From assembly GCA_902526085.1 (NCBI GenBank), contig CABZJN010000004.1:1-64000 (forward strand): 64,000 nt of DNA, given 5' to 3'. The notes beneath the pieces are model-generated. The model was not told the DNA's origin, did no database searches, and worked only from the letters and a program-made list of their open reading frames with translations. Positions 20,573 to 31,638 of this stretch are shown here, piece after piece. Position numbers and translations under genes: made by a program. Origin of the DNA: an uncultured Pelagibacteraceae bacterium. Lineage in GTDB: Bacteria; Pseudomonadota; Alphaproteobacteria; Pelagibacterales; Pelagibacteraceae. Positions within the stretch are counted from its first letter, which is position 1. Every line of letters begins with the position of its first letter.

Positions 20573-21670
20573 TGGAACAAGAAATAGAAAAATTTAAGGC
20601 TGAGGTAATTAAAATAAGTCAGAGAATTAAGGAGTTTCTTTGAAACACAAGATATTGTTTTAAAAAGAAATAAACTTAACATCCTGATAGAAGACCCAAA
20701 ATTCTGGGATGATAGAAAAAAAGCTGAAAAAATATTAAAAGAAAAAAAAGGATATGATGACCTATTAGTCTCTCATAAACAATCAGAAAGAGAGATTGAT
20801 GAGTTATATGATATCTTTAAGCTTGCAAGCGAAGAAAATGATAAACATCTAATTCAAGAAACTTTAGATAAATTTTTAAATTTAAAAAAAAATTTAAAAA
20901 AATTAGAAATTAAATGTTTTCTTTCAAATGAAAACGATACTTTAGATAGTTATTTGGAATTTCATGCAGGTGCAGGAGGTACCGAAAGTCAAGACTGGGC
21001 TCAAATGTTAAGAAGAATGTATATGAAGTGGGCATTTGATCGAGGATACAATGTTGAATTGATTAGTGAGCATAGAGGTGATGAAGCTGGAATTAAGTCA
21101 TCAGTTATTAAAATTTCTGGAGAATATATTTATGGATTTTTAAAATCAGAATCAGGAATACACCGTTTGGTAAGAATTTCCCCTTTTGACTCAGGCGCAA
21201 GAAGACATACAAGCTTTGCTAGCGTTTGGGTTTACCCAGTAATAAGTGAGAATATAGATATTGAGGTATTAGATAAAGATTTAAGAATTGATACTTACAG
21301 ATCAAGTGGAGCTGGTGGACAACATGTTAACACAACTGATAGTGCAGTAAGAATTACTCATATTCCTAGTAAAATTGTTGTCCAATGTCAAAATGAGAGA
21401 TCACAACATAAAAATAAAGAAACTTGCATGAATATGCTTAAAGCAAGACTTTATGAGCATGAAATACAAAAGAGAAAAAAAGAAAGTGATAATATTGAAA
21501 GCTCAAAATCAGAAATTGGTTGGGGACATCAAATAAGATCATATGTATTACATCCTTACAGAATGGTGAAAGATAATAGAACGAACTACGAAAATTCAAA
21601 TCCAGATAAGGTATTAGATGGAGAAATTGATGAATTTTTAGAAAACTCTTTATATAAAATAAATGCCTAA
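20572..21670 (+). CDS. prfB: Peptide chain release factor 2, full gene with programmed +1 frameshift at in-frame TGA 20641..20643
   Basis: ATG at 20572 reads MEQEIEKFKAEVIKISQRIKEFL then TGA; shifting +1 after CTT gives ETQDIVLKRNKLNILIEDPKFWDDRKKAEKI... and continues in frame with ORF 20954..21670 (GAGGTESQDWAQML, SSGAGGQHVNTTDSAVRITH). Confidence 0.95.
20629..20643 (+). promoter_or_regulatory. RF2-type programmed +1 frameshift signal (AAGGAG TTT CTT TGA)
   Basis: SD-like AAGGAG three nt upstream of slippery CTT followed by TGA, same layout as the classical prfB site. Confidence 0.93.
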
Positions 21671-24641
21671 GAAAATATTAATTACACTTATATCAATTTT
21701 ATTAATCTTAGGTATATGCATTACATATTTAAGTATTTATGGAATAAAAACAGATAAATTTAATAATTTTATAAATAATAAAGTTAAAGATTTTAACTCA
21801 AAAGTAACACTGCAAACTGAGAATGTTTATATTAAGTTAAATTTAAGTGAGAGAGCGATTAATATTAACACTAAGAATGCAAATTTAATCGCAGAATCCA
21901 ATACAATTAAAATTTCAAATATAGATATTAATTTAAATTTAATAAAATTTTTAAAGAATGAAAGTTCAATAAAAAATATAAAAATAAAATCTGCAAGTAA
22001 TTTAATAAAGGACGTTACATCATTCTTAAATACAATAGACTATAATTTATCTAGATACATATTTTATAGTCAGATCAAAGAAGGATTATTAGATTTTAAA
22101 ATAGATGCTAAATTAGATAGTAAAAGACAAGAGTCTCTCTCTTTTTTTATTTCAGGCTCAGTGAGAAAAGCAAAATTAAATATACCAGGATATGAAAGTT
22201 TAAATGACTTAAATTTTAACTTTCAGAATAGGGATACAATAACTAAAATTTCAAATCTAAATTTCATTTATCAGAAAATAATATTTGCATCAAAAAGAAT
22301 AGATGTAACAGTAGAAAAATCTGGTGAATATTATGTTGAAGGAGATATAGAAAATTCTAAAGGACTAATAAACCCAAACTTAATATTTAAATTTACAAAT
22401 ATAAAACAAGATTATTTGTTTAATAAGGATATTTTGCTTCAGAGTCAAAATTCATTCTCTTTTAAATTAAATAAAAATAAGAAAATTAAAAATATTAAAA
22501 TTGTATCTATTTTAGATTTTGACGAAATTCATTTTAATAAAAAATACCAAAATCTAATTTTTTTAAAAGAGGGTACAATTAAATCTAAATTTGAAAATGA
22601 AAAATTTACTGCAGAGCTTGATACCCACTTTGCTTTTTTAGAAGATTTAAAATCAAAAAATGAATTTAAAAATAATAATTTAAAATTATTTTTAAGTAGC
22701 AAAAATAATCAAAAAATAATGATAAAAGGAAATATAAGCAATGGAAAAGCACTTTTAGATCCTAAAATTTTTTTAAACTTTATAGATTTAGAACCAAAAC
22801 TTCTATCTGATAAAAAAATTAATTTTGAAACAGATAATAACTTCAAATTTGAAATTAATAATAACAAAATAAAAAATTACCTAGTCGATTCTGAAATTTA
22901 TTTAGATAAATTAGAACTTAATGAAGAAATCCAAGACATTCTGTACCTAAAAAATATTAAAACTAAGATAATTTTTGGAGATCAATTATTAAAAGTAGAT
23001 TTAAAAAGTAATTACTCATTTTTAGACAAAAATTTTGATAATGAGTCTGAAAATAATATTATAAATCTCAAATTAGACAAAAAAGACGATAAAATCTCTG
23101 ATGTAGAAATATTTGTACAGTCAGATAATAATTCAATCAATACTAAAGAGCTTAAAAAATATTTAAATATTCAAGAACAAGATAATTTAATAAAGGATCA
23201 AATAATTAACCTAAATTCAAATTTTACAATAAATGTATCAATTGACGATACATTTAACTTTAAAAAATTTTCTATAAAATCAAATTTAAATTTTGATAAT
23301 TTAAATATTAATTACAGATCAAATTTCATTAAAAAATATTTAACAAGTTTCGACAATAAGATTGGTATCAAAAATCCTCAAATCCTATTTGAATATTCAA
23401 ATGATATAATTAATTTACAACTGGATGGAAAATATTTATTACAAAATAAAGAGGATGATTTTTTTATTAAATATAAAGGTAACAAAAATAATTTTGAACT
23501 TTATACATTATTAGATTTAGATGATAGTGATTTTAAGATTGATGAAATTCAATATTTCAAGAAAAAAAATATTCCATCAAAATTAGAAATTTTATTAAAT
23601 AAATCTACAAATGGCTTTAACTTACAGAAAATCAGTTTTACAGAAAACAAAAATTATATTTCACTGAATAATCTCTATATATCTGATGATTTTAAATTAC
23701 AGAGTGCGGATAAAATTGATGTTAATTTTTTTAATAGCAAAGGAGTTCAAAATAATTTCCAAATTAAGAAAAATTCAAATAATTATCAATTTATTGGAAA
23801 CCACATTGATGGAGAAAAAATAATTGAAAAATTATTGAGAAGCAATAACAAAACTAAGATTTCTAATTTCTTTGATAATTTAAATACTTCAGTAATATTT
23901 AATTTAGAAAAGGTATATTTAGAAAAAGATGAATATCTTAAAAAATTTGTTGGTGAAATCGATATAAGAAATAATAAATTAATTTTAGCTAAAGCTAATG
24001 GAGTTTTGGATAAAGAAAATCAATTCTCTTACTCTTATAGAACTACAACTAAGAATGAAAAAATCACAAATATATTTATTCAAGAACCAAGACCGTTTAT
24101 AAATAATTATAAATTTATAAAAGGTTTTGATGAGGGTGAATTAAAACTTAGTTCAACCAAAATTGATAATGCATCTAGGTCAAAACTCAAAATTACTAAT
24201 TTTAAAGTTAAAGAAGTACCAGTTTTAGCAAAAATTCTTACACTCGCATCTTTACAAGGAATTGCTGATCTTTTGACGGGTGAGGGAATAAGATTTAATG
24301 AATTTGAGATGGATTATAGGACAAAAAATAATCTTACTGAGATAGATGAGATGTATGCAATAGGACCAGCAATTTCAATAATGATGGAGGGTTATATTGA
24401 GAAAGACAGGATAACAAGTTTAAGAGGAACCTTAGTGCCTGCAACAACTATTAATAAGAACATAGCCAAAATACCATTACTTGGTAAAATTTTAGTAGGC
24501 AGCAAAACTGGTGAAGGTATATTTGGTGTAAGTTTTAAAATTAAAGGACCACCTGATGACTTAAAAAGTACAGTTAATCCAATAAAAACTTTAACTCCGA
24601 GATTTATCACTAGGACTTTAGAAAATCTAAAAGGTAATTAA
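21663..24641 (+). CDS. Large AsmA/YhdP-like protein (DUF3971/AsmA_2 type)
   Basis: N-terminal TM helix, long beta-rich repetitive body, C-terminal NFKVKEVPVLAKILTLASLQGIADLLTGEGIRFNEFEMDYRTKNNLTEIDEMYAIGPAISIMMEGYID-like segment. Confidence 0.7.
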   Translation: MPKKILITLISILLILGICITYLSIYGIKTDKFNNFINNKVKDFNSKVTLQTENVYIKLNLSERAININTKNANLIAESNTIKISNIDINLNLIKFLKNESSIKNIKIKSASNLIKDVTSFLNTIDYNLSRYIFYSQIKEGLLDFKIDAKLDSKRQESLSFFISGSVRKAKLNIPGYESLNDLNFNFQNRDTITKISNLNFIYQKIIFASKRIDVTVEKSGEYYVEGDIENSKGLINPNLIFKFTNIKQDYLFNKDILLQSQNSFSFKLNKNKKIKNIKIVSILDFDEIHFNKKYQNLIFLKEGTIKSKFENEKFTAELDTHFAFLEDLKSKNEFKNNNLKLFLSSKNNQKIMIKGNISNGKALLDPKIFLNFIDLEPKLLSDKKINFETDNNFKFEINNNKIKNYLVDSEIYLDKLELNEEIQDILYLKNIKTKIIFGDQLLKVDLKSNYSFLDKNFDNESENNIINLKLDKKDDKISDVEIFVQSDNNSINTKELKKYLNIQEQDNLIKDQIINLNSNFTINVSIDDTFNFKKFSIKSNLNFDNLNINYRSNFIKKYLTSFDNKIGIKNPQILFEYSNDIINLQLDGKYLLQNKEDDFFIKYKGNKNNFELYTLLDLDDSDFKIDEIQYFKKKNIPSKLEILLNKSTNGFNLQKISFTENKNYISLNNLYISDDFKLQSADKIDVNFFNSKGVQNNFQIKKNSNNYQFIGNHIDGEKIIEKLLRSNNKTKISNFFDNLNTSVIFNLEKVYLEKDEYLKKFVGEIDIRNNKLILAKANGVLDKENQFSYSYRTTTKNEKITNIFIQEPRPFINNYKFIKGFDEGELKLSSTKIDNASRSKLKITNFKVKEVPVLAKILTLASLQGIADLLTGEGIRFNEFEMDYRTKNNLTEIDEMYAIGPAISIMMEGYIEKDRITSLRGTLVPATTINKNIAKIPLLGKILVGSKTGEGIFGVSFKIKGPPDDLKSTVNPIKTLTPRFITRTLENLKGN

Positions 24642-25861
24642 TTTGTAATTTTAAAGTGCTTTTTTTTTCCTATAGATAGCTTAATAAAACCCTTATCTGA
24701 GAATAAATTAGAATCAATTATATATTTTTCATCTAATACATTTTCATTATTTAATTTTATTCCGTTTGACTTAATTAATCTTCTTATTTCTGATTTAGAA
24801 ATATCTTTATTTACAAAAGAAATTAGCTCAACTATATTTTTCGATAAAATATCTTTATTTACTTTTATCCCAGGTAGGTTTTCTCCTGTAGAATTCTCTT
24901 TAAAAGTATTTTTTGCAAGTTTCTCAGACTTTTCAGCTTCTTTTATCCCATGTAACATTTCTGTTGCATTATTGGCGAGTAAAATTTTTAGTTCGTTTAT
25001 ATCCTTATCTTTTTCTTTTTCTATTTTTTCTAAAGACAGATCAGTAAACATTTTTAAAAACTTTAATACATCTCTATCATCAGTATTTCTCCAAAACTGC
25101 CAATAATCATATGGAGATAACATTTCTTTATTTAACCATACTGCACCTTTTTCAGTTTTACCCATTTTAGTGCCTGATGCCAATGTTATTAGTGGAGTGG
25201 TTAAGCCAAATGTTTGGTTTCCAGACTCTCTTTTAATTAGTTCAACACCATTTACTATATTTCCCCATTGATCAGATCCGCCAATTTGTAAATTACATTT
25301 GTTTGATTTATTAAGTTCATAAAAATCATATGCTTGTAAAATCATATAATTAAATTCCATATAACTTAAAGATTGTTCTCTTTCTAATCTTAATTTAACA
25401 CTATCAAATGTTAACATTTTATTTATTGTAAAATGTTTACCTATGTCTCTTAGAAAATTTATATAATTGAGTTTGCTTAACCATTTGTAATTATTCACAA
25501 AAATTGGTTTTAATTTTGAATTATTTGTTTTAAGAAAAATTTTAAAAACTTTTTTTATATTATTAATATTATTCTCAATTTGCTTTTCAGAAAGGATTTT
25601 TCTAGTTTCTTCTTTACCTGATGGATCTCCAATTCTAGTAGTGCCTCCACCTAAAAGAACAATTGGTCTGTGGCCATACTTTTGCAAAAGTCTAAGGCAC
25701 ATGATTTGCAATAAACTTCCGACATGTAAACTTGGAGCTGTACTATCAAATCCAATATAAGCGTTTGTACTTTCTTTATCTAATAGATTTGACAATTCTA
25801 TTTCATTAGTACATTGATAATAGTATCCTCTCTCTTTAAATTCTTTTAAAAAATTCTTCAT
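24638..25861 (-). CDS. tyrS: Tyrosyl-tRNA synthetase
   Basis: YIGFDSTAPSLHVGSL; QIGGSDQWGNI; KMGKTEKGAVWL; C-terminal S4 domain. Confidence 0.97.
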   Translation of the reverse strand: MKNFLKEFKERGYYYQCTNEIELSNLLDKESTNAYIGFDSTAPSLHVGSLLQIMCLRLLQKYGHRPIVLLGGGTTRIGDPSGKEETRKILSEKQIENNINNIKKVFKIFLKTNNSKLKPIFVNNYKWLSKLNYINFLRDIGKHFTINKMLTFDSVKLRLEREQSLSYMEFNYMILQAYDFYELNKSNKCNLQIGGSDQWGNIVNGVELIKRESGNQTFGLTTPLITLASGTKMGKTEKGAVWLNKEMLSPYDYWQFWRNTDDRDVLKFLKMFTDLSLEKIEKEKDKDINELKILLANNATEMLHGIKEAEKSEKLAKNTFKENSTGENLPGIKVNKDILSKNIVELISFVNKDISKSEIRRLIKSNGIKLNNENVLDEKYIIDSNLFSDKGFIKLSIGKKKHFKITN

Positions 25862-25908
25862 AGGTCTATAATCTTACAATATACATATTTTAATAAAAAA
25901 GAATAAGA

Positions 25909-27003
25909 ATGAAAAAAAACTTATTAGCACTTGGTTTTATGAGCGGAACATCTGGTGATGGCGTAGATACTTCTATTATAAATTCAAACGGCGAAGATAT
26001 TATTGATGTTAAATATAATAGATTTGATCCTTACCCCACAAAACTGACAAAAAAAATCCATAGAATAAAAGAAAATATTTTAGAAATGCAGGATCTCCTA
26101 AAATATTCATCTGAAATTAAGGAGCTAGAGTTAGAAATTACTAATTTTCATGCTGGTATAGCAACCAAAATATCAAAAGAGGTCAATTATGAACTTATAG
26201 GTTTTCATGGTCATACAATTTATCATAATACTGATGAAAAAATTTCCAAACAAATTGGACTTGGTGTTAGCTTATCAAAAATAACCAATAAAACTGTAGT
26301 TTATAATTTTAGACAAGAAGATATTAAAAATGGTGGAGAAGGAGCACCATTATCTCCAATCTATCATGTTAGCTTGGTAAAAGCATTATTTAGAAAAAAT
26401 AAAATAAAAATCCCAATTTCAATATTAAACATTGGTGGAATTGCAAACATTACTGAAATTGACAATGATTTTAATTTTAATAGCAGAGATATAGGTCCAG
26501 GAAATTGTCTAATTGATATGTGGATAAGAAAAAATTCTAACAAATTTTTTGATGAAAATGGATATTATGCAGAGAAAGGAAAAATAGATAAATTTATTTT
26601 TGATCAATATTTAGACAATTATTATTATAGTAAAATTAATTCAAAGAGATCTCTTGATACAAATGATTTTGATATTTCTTTTGCAAAAGGACTATCTCTG
26701 GAAAATGGAAGTGCAACAATTACTAGTTTAACATCTGAATTATTATCCAAAAAAATCGGAAATAATGATATTTATGTTTGTGGTGGAGGTAGAAAAAATA
26801 AATTTTTAATTAATTCATTAAAAGAAAAAATTAGCAATAAAATATTTTTTATTGATGATTTAAATATAAATGGTGATTATATAGAATCTCAAGCATTCGC
26901 ATTTCTTGCTATAAGATCTTATTTAAAATTGCCAATTTCCTTTCCATCGACAACTAATTGTAATGATCCATGTGTAGGTGGAATAATTGCAAGAAATTCT
27001 TAA
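25909..27003 (+). CDS. anmK: Anhydro-N-acetylmuramic acid kinase
   Basis: GFMSGTSGDGVDTSI; GFHGHTIYH; NIGGIANIT; DIGPGNCLID. Confidence 0.93.
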   Translation: MKKNLLALGFMSGTSGDGVDTSIINSNGEDIIDVKYNRFDPYPTKLTKKIHRIKENILEMQDLLKYSSEIKELELEITNFHAGIATKISKEVNYELIGFHGHTIYHNTDEKISKQIGLGVSLSKITNKTVVYNFRQEDIKNGGEGAPLSPIYHVSLVKALFRKNKIKIPISILNIGGIANITEIDNDFNFNSRDIGPGNCLIDMWIRKNSNKFFDENGYYAEKGKIDKFIFDQYLDNYYYSKINSKRSLDTNDFDISFAKGLSLENGSATITSLTSELLSKKIGNNDIYVCGGGRKNKFLINSLKEKISNKIFFIDDLNINGDYIESQAFAFLAIRSYLKLPISFPSTTNCNDPCVGGIIARNS

Positions 27004-27669
27004 TTAATAGAGGGCTGTTTCTTTTTTTATATATTTAGTTAAAGACTTAGTTAAAGCAATTTCATTTTTTGAAAAGAAATGGTTAGCATCTAAAACTGAC
27101 TCAAACTCTACTTTTATTCCTTTTTGGTCACTAAGTCTTTTATTTAAATCATTTATGTGTTCCACTGGAACAAGCTCGTCTTTTTTACCATAAATCATTA
27201 TTCCAGACGTAGGACATGGAGATAAAAAAGAAAAATCATAAACATTTGGCTGAGGAGAAACTACTGCAAATCTATTGATTTCTGGTCTTCTCATTAATAG
27301 TTGCATTGCAATTAAAGATCCAAAAGAAAATCCTGCTATCCAACATTGAGAGTTGTCAAAGTTTTCTCTCTCCAACCAATCCAATGCAGCTGCTGCATCA
27401 GCAAGCTCTCCTTGTCCATTATCAAATTCTCCATCACTTTTACCAACTCCCCTAAAATTTACTCTACATACTGAGAAGTCATTATTCACAAATGTTTGAA
27501 ATATATCTACAACAACTTTATTGTTCATCGTTCCGCCATACTGTGGGTGAGGATGCAAAACTAAAACTATTGGAGAAGTATTTTTTTTACTTTTAAAATA
27601 TTTCGCTTCGAGTCTCCCTGCAGGACCAGGTATAAATATTTCTATGATTTTGTTATCTGTTGATGCCAT
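27004..27669 (-). CDS. Alpha/beta hydrolase (COG2945-like)
   Basis: LHPHPQYGGTMNNKVV; FNFRGVG-like CRVNFRGVGKSDG; GFSFGS. Confidence 0.85.
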   Translation of the reverse strand: MASTDNKIIEIFIPGPAGRLEAKYFKSKKNTSPIVLVLHPHPQYGGTMNNKVVVDIFQTFVNNDFSVCRVNFRGVGKSDGEFDNGQGELADAAAALDWLERENFDNSQCWIAGFSFGSLIAMQLLMRRPEINRFAVVSPQPNVYDFSFLSPCPTSGIMIYGKKDELVPVEHINDLNKRLSDQKGIKVEFESVLDANHFFSKNEIALTKSLTKYIKKETALY

Positions 27670-27750
27670 TGATAATTAATCTCAAAAAAAAATTAGGTTT
27701 TTCTATCAAAATTAAGTGACAAAATGCAAGTTTTTAAATAGCAATTAATC

Positions 27751-27778
27751 TTGACTAAAATAGTCGGGTATGTATAAG
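27751..27778 (+). promoter_or_regulatory. Sigma70-like promoter (TTGACT-16-TATAAG) overlapping inverted repeat GACT-N5-AGTC upstream of the suf operon
   Basis: cttGACTaaaatAGTCgggtatgTATAAG directly upstream of the Rrf2-family gene. Confidence 0.6.
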
Positions 27779-27798
27779 TCCCGTGAATTGCGGAAAAT

Positions 27799-28221
27799 AT
27801 GAAATTATCAAGTAGAGGTAGATATGCTGTGATGGCTCTGGCAGATCTAGCTAAATTTAATTTAAATGAGCCAGTATCTTTAAGAGACATCTCATTAAGA
27901 CAAGGTATATCCCTTCTTTACCTAGAGCAATTGTTTTCAAGGTTAAAAAAAAATAAAATAGTTACCAGCGTAAGAGGGAATAAAGGAGGTTACATTTTAT
28001 CAAAACAAGCCTCAGAGATAAAAATTTCTGACGTATTTATTGCAGTAGATGAAAAAGTGAAAACAATTGGTTGTGAAAAGCATTCCGAAAGTGGTTGTAA
28101 TGGAAAATCATCAAAGTGTATTACTCATGATTTGTGGGATGAGTTAGAGGATTATATAAACAATTTTTTTCAGCAAAAAACACTAAGCGATTTAATTAAT
28201 AAGAGAACTTTAAATGGATAA
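27799..28221 (+). CDS. iscR: Rrf2-family Fe-S regulator (IscR-like)
   Basis: [18 protein letters not shown]; three cysteines in [16 protein letters not shown]; first gene of the suf operon. Confidence 0.88.
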   Translation: MKLSSRGRYAVMALADLAKFNLNEPVSLRDISLRQGISLLYLEQLFSRLKKNKIVTSVRGNKGGYILSKQASEIKISDVFIAVDEKVKTIGCEKHSESGCNGKSSKCITHDLWDELEDYINNFFQQKTLSDLINKRTLNG

Positions 28222-29656
28222 CAGACAAAAAGAAATTGATAGTTTAAAAGATTACAAGTACGGTTTTACAACTGATATTGAAAATACAAGAGCTCCTAAA
28301 GGTTTAAATGAGGATGTAATTAGATTTATATCTAATATTAAAAAAGAACCTCAATGGATGCTTGATTTTAGATTAAAAGCGTTTGAAAGATTTAAACAGC
28401 TTAAAGAACCAGATTGGCAAAAACCAAAATATCCAAAAATAGACTATCAAGATTTATACTACTATTCAGCACCTAAAAGTATGAAAGATAAACCAAAAAA
28501 TTTAGATGATTTAGACCCTAAACTTTTGGAAACATATAAAAAATTGGGAATTCCACTTCAAGAGCAAAAGAGACTTAATGGTATAGCAGTTGATGCGGTA
28601 TTTGATTCGGTATCTGTTGCAACGACATTTAGAGAAGAACTTACAAAACAGGGTATAATTTTTTGTCCAATCTCAGAAGCTATACAAAATCATCCTGAGT
28701 TAGTTAAAAGATATTTAGGTTCAGTTATCCCAGTCACTGATCATTTTTTTGCAACTTTAAACTCCGCAGTTTTTACTGATGGATCATTTGCGTATATACC
28801 TGAAGGTGTTCGTTGTCCAATGGAGCTTTCAACATACTTTCGAATTAACGCATCTAACACAGGACAATTTGAGAGAACATTAATTGTCGCTGATAAGGGA
28901 AGCTATGTAAGTTATTTAGAAGGTTGCACTGCTCCAATGAGAGACGAAAATCAGTTACATGCTGCAAATGTTGAATTAGTTGCATTAGATGATGCTGAGA
29001 TAAAATATTCTACAGTTCAGAATTGGTACCCTGGTGATAAAGATGGAAAAGGTGGAATTTATAATTTTGTTACAAAGCGAGGATTGTGTAAAGGAAAGAA
29101 CTCAAAAATCTCTTGGACTCAAGTTGAAACTGGTTCTGCCATCACTTGGAAATATCCAAGCTGTATTTTAAAAGGTGATAACTCAGTTGGTGAATTTTAT
29201 TCAATTGCTATTACAAATAATCATCAAAAAGCAGATACTGGAACTAAAATGATTCATTTAGGAAAAAACACAAAAAGCAAAATAATATCAAAGGGTATTA
29301 GTGCCGGTTGCTCTGATATGACTTACAGAGGGTTAGTTGATATCTCATCAAAAGCCACAAATTCCAATAATTATACCCAATGTGACTCTTTATTAATGGG
29401 CAACAAATGTGGGGCGCATACAGTTCCATATATTAAAAATAAAAACTCAGAGTCAAATATTGCTCATGAAGCAACAACATCAAAAATCAGTGAGGAGCAG
29501 TTACATTACTGTCAACAGCGTGGTTTGAGTGCTGAGGAGGCGGTAGGTTTAATTGTTAATGGATTTTGTAAAGAGGTATTACAACAATTACCAATGGAAT
29601 TTGCTGTTGAGGCTCAAAAATTAGTTGGTATCAGCTTAGAAGGTAGTGTTGGCTAA
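28214..29656 (+). CDS. sufB: Fe-S cluster assembly protein SufB
   Basis: [55 protein letters not shown]. Confidence 0.97.
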   Translation: MDNRQKEIDSLKDYKYGFTTDIENTRAPKGLNEDVIRFISNIKKEPQWMLDFRLKAFERFKQLKEPDWQKPKYPKIDYQDLYYYSAPKSMKDKPKNLDDLDPKLLETYKKLGIPLQEQKRLNGIAVDAVFDSVSVATTFREELTKQGIIFCPISEAIQNHPELVKRYLGSVIPVTDHFFATLNSAVFTDGSFAYIPEGVRCPMELSTYFRINASNTGQFERTLIVADKGSYVSYLEGCTAPMRDENQLHAANVELVALDDAEIKYSTVQNWYPGDKDGKGGIYNFVTKRGLCKGKNSKISWTQVETGSAITWKYPSCILKGDNSVGEFYSIAITNNHQKADTGTKMIHLGKNTKSKIISKGISAGCSDMTYRGLVDISSKATNSNNYTQCDSLLMGNKCGAHTVPYIKNKNSESNIAHEATTSKISEEQLHYCQQRGLSAEEAVGLIVNGFCKEVLQQLPMEFAVEAQKLVGISLEGSVG

Positions 29657-30390
29657 TGTTAAGAATAAATAAATTAAATGCAAAAATTGATAGCAAAGAG
29701 ATTTTAAGGAACTTTTCTCTAAATATTAATCCTGGTGAGGTTCATGCTATTATGGGACCAAATGGATCTGGTAAAAGCACTCTATCAAACATTTTGTCAG
29801 GCAAAAAAGGATATGAAGTTTCAGGAGAAGTACTCTTTGAGGAAAAAGATTTGTTTGAACTTGAAACTGAGGAAAGAGCTCATAAAGGTATTTTTCTTGC
29901 TTTTCAATATCCATTAGAAATCCCAGGTGTTAATACAAATATATTCCTAAAGACCTCATTAAATGCAGTAAGAAAAGCAAGAGGCGAGAAAGAGCTTGAT
30001 GCAATTGAGTTTTTAAAATTGGTTAAGGAGAAATCTAAAGAACTTAAATTTGATGAAGAAAAATTGAATAGACAACTAAATGTTGGTTTTTCTGGTGGAG
30101 AGAAAAAGAAAAATGAAATTTTGCAAATGTCATTATTAGCTCCTAAGTTATCAATATTAGATGAAACAGATTCGGGTCTAGATATTGATGCTCTAAGAAT
30201 TGTAGCTGATGGAGTTAATACATTAAGGGACAATAAAAATTCATTTTTAATAATTACACATTACCAAAGACTCCTTGATTATATCAAACCAGATTTTGTG
30301 CACGTTTTAATGGATGGAAAAATTATAAAATCTGGTGGAGCAGAATTAGCTTTGGAATTAGAAAAAAAGGGGTATGAAAATTTTAATTAG
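29656..30390 (+). CDS. sufC: Fe-S cluster assembly ATPase SufC
   Basis: GPNGSGKSTLSNILSG; FSGGEKKKNEILQM; ILDETDSGLDIDALR. Confidence 0.97.
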   Translation: MLRINKLNAKIDSKEILRNFSLNINPGEVHAIMGPNGSGKSTLSNILSGKKGYEVSGEVLFEEKDLFELETEERAHKGIFLAFQYPLEIPGVNTNIFLKTSLNAVRKARGEKELDAIEFLKLVKEKSKELKFDEEKLNRQLNVGFSGGEKKKNEILQMSLLAPKLSILDETDSGLDIDALRIVADGVNTLRDNKNSFLIITHYQRLLDYIKPDFVHVLMDGKIIKSGGAELALELEKKGYENFN

Positions 30391-31638
30391 ATGAAAGAGC
30401 AATTACAAAAAGATTTTGATAATACTATTAAAAATTTAACTTTATCTCAAAAAGATATTGAAATAAAAAAATTTTATTTAGATAATTTTATTAATAAAGG
30501 TTTTCCAAACAGACGAGAAGAAGACTGGAGATTTTCTGATCTTAACCAAATAATAAAAAAAAATATTGGAGAGCTAAGCTTTTATAGTGACTACACATCT
30601 ACAAATAAAGTCGATACTTCTGTATTTGTAGATGGCCTTGAGCATAACAAAATAGTATTTATTAATGGAAGAATAGAAAAAATTGATTTTGATTATGAAA
30701 AAAAAGACCAAATAGAAATAATTGATCAGTCAGAAACCATCAATAAATTTAATAATAATAGCCCCTTATGTGACTTAAATAGTGCTTTTAACAATAAGTC
30801 TTTTAAAATAGTGGTAAAAGAGGGTTATCAATTAATAAAACCTCTTATTATCTATCATACAACCAACTCTAAAATCTGGTCTAAAAATATTAATTTAAGA
30901 TTAAATTTTGAATTATATGAAAAAAGTTCCCTAAGATTAATTGATTTATTTAGAGATACTTCAGAAAAAAATTTCCTAAATATTTTTTACAACTTTGATT
31001 TAAAAGAAAATTCCATTTTAAAAAATTACAAAGTAGATAAATTTGAAAATAAAAATATTAAGTATTCCTTCAATAATATTGAGCAAGATAAAAATAGTAT
31101 TTCAGAAACGTTTATTTTATCTTCAGGATCAAATTTTTGTAAGAACGAAATTAACTGTAATTTAAATGGAGAATATTCTTCAGCTTTTGTAAATGGTATT
31201 TTCTCTATAAATAATAATAAACACCATGAAATTAGAACAATCATTAATCACTTAACTGAAAATACAAAAAGCTATCAACTTATAAAAAGTGTTTTAGAAG
31301 ATAGTTCTAAAGCAGTATATCAAGGTAAAATATTTGTTAACTCTAAAGCGCAGAAAACTGATGGTTATCAACTGAGTAAAGCTATATTGTTAAATAAAGA
31401 TTCCGAGTTCAATGCTAAACCAGAGTTAGAAATTTATGCAGATGACGTTAAATGTTCACACGGCTCCGCATCTGGTAGTCTTAATGAGGACTCGATATTT
31501 TACTTAATGTCAAGGGGATTAAATTATCAACAGTCGATAGAACTTTTGATAAACGGGTTTCTGCTTGATGTAGTTGAAAAAATTACAGACCCTGAGGTAA
31601 AAAATTTAATTAAAAATATGATTGGAATAAAGGAATGA
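30391..31638 (+). CDS. sufD: Fe-S cluster assembly protein SufD
   Basis: Operon position; C-terminal KPELEIYADDVKCSHGSASGSLNEDSIFYLMSRGL. Confidence 0.95.
   Translation: MKEQLQKDFDNTIKNLTLSQKDIEIKKFYLDNFINKGFPNRREEDWRFSDLNQIIKKNIGELSFYSDYTSTNKVDTSVFVDGLEHNKIVFINGRIEKIDFDYEKKDQIEIIDQSETINKFNNNSPLCDLNSAFNNKSFKIVVKEGYQLIKPLIIYHTTNSKIWSKNINLRLNFELYEKSSLRLIDLFRDTSEKNFLNIFYNFDLKENSILKNYKVDKFENKNIKYSFNNIEQDKNSISETFILSSGSNFCKNEINCNLNGEYSSAFVNGIFSINNNKHHEIRTIINHLTENTKSYQLIKSVLEDSSKAVYQGKIFVNSKAQKTDGYQLSKAILLNKDSEFNAKPELEIYADDVKCSHGSASGSLNEDSIFYLMSRGLNYQQSIELLINGFLLDVVEKITDPEVKNLIKNMIGIKE

Noticed and set aside
20572-20953. prfB N-terminus looks like a broken gene or pseudogene
   Set aside because: The TGA sits in a textbook RF2 frameshift context and the +1 frame is intact, so it is programmed recoding.
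29904-30233. Minus ORF of 109 aa inside sufC
   Set aside because: Antisense of a strongly conserved ATPase; serine/phenylalanine-rich shadow ORF.
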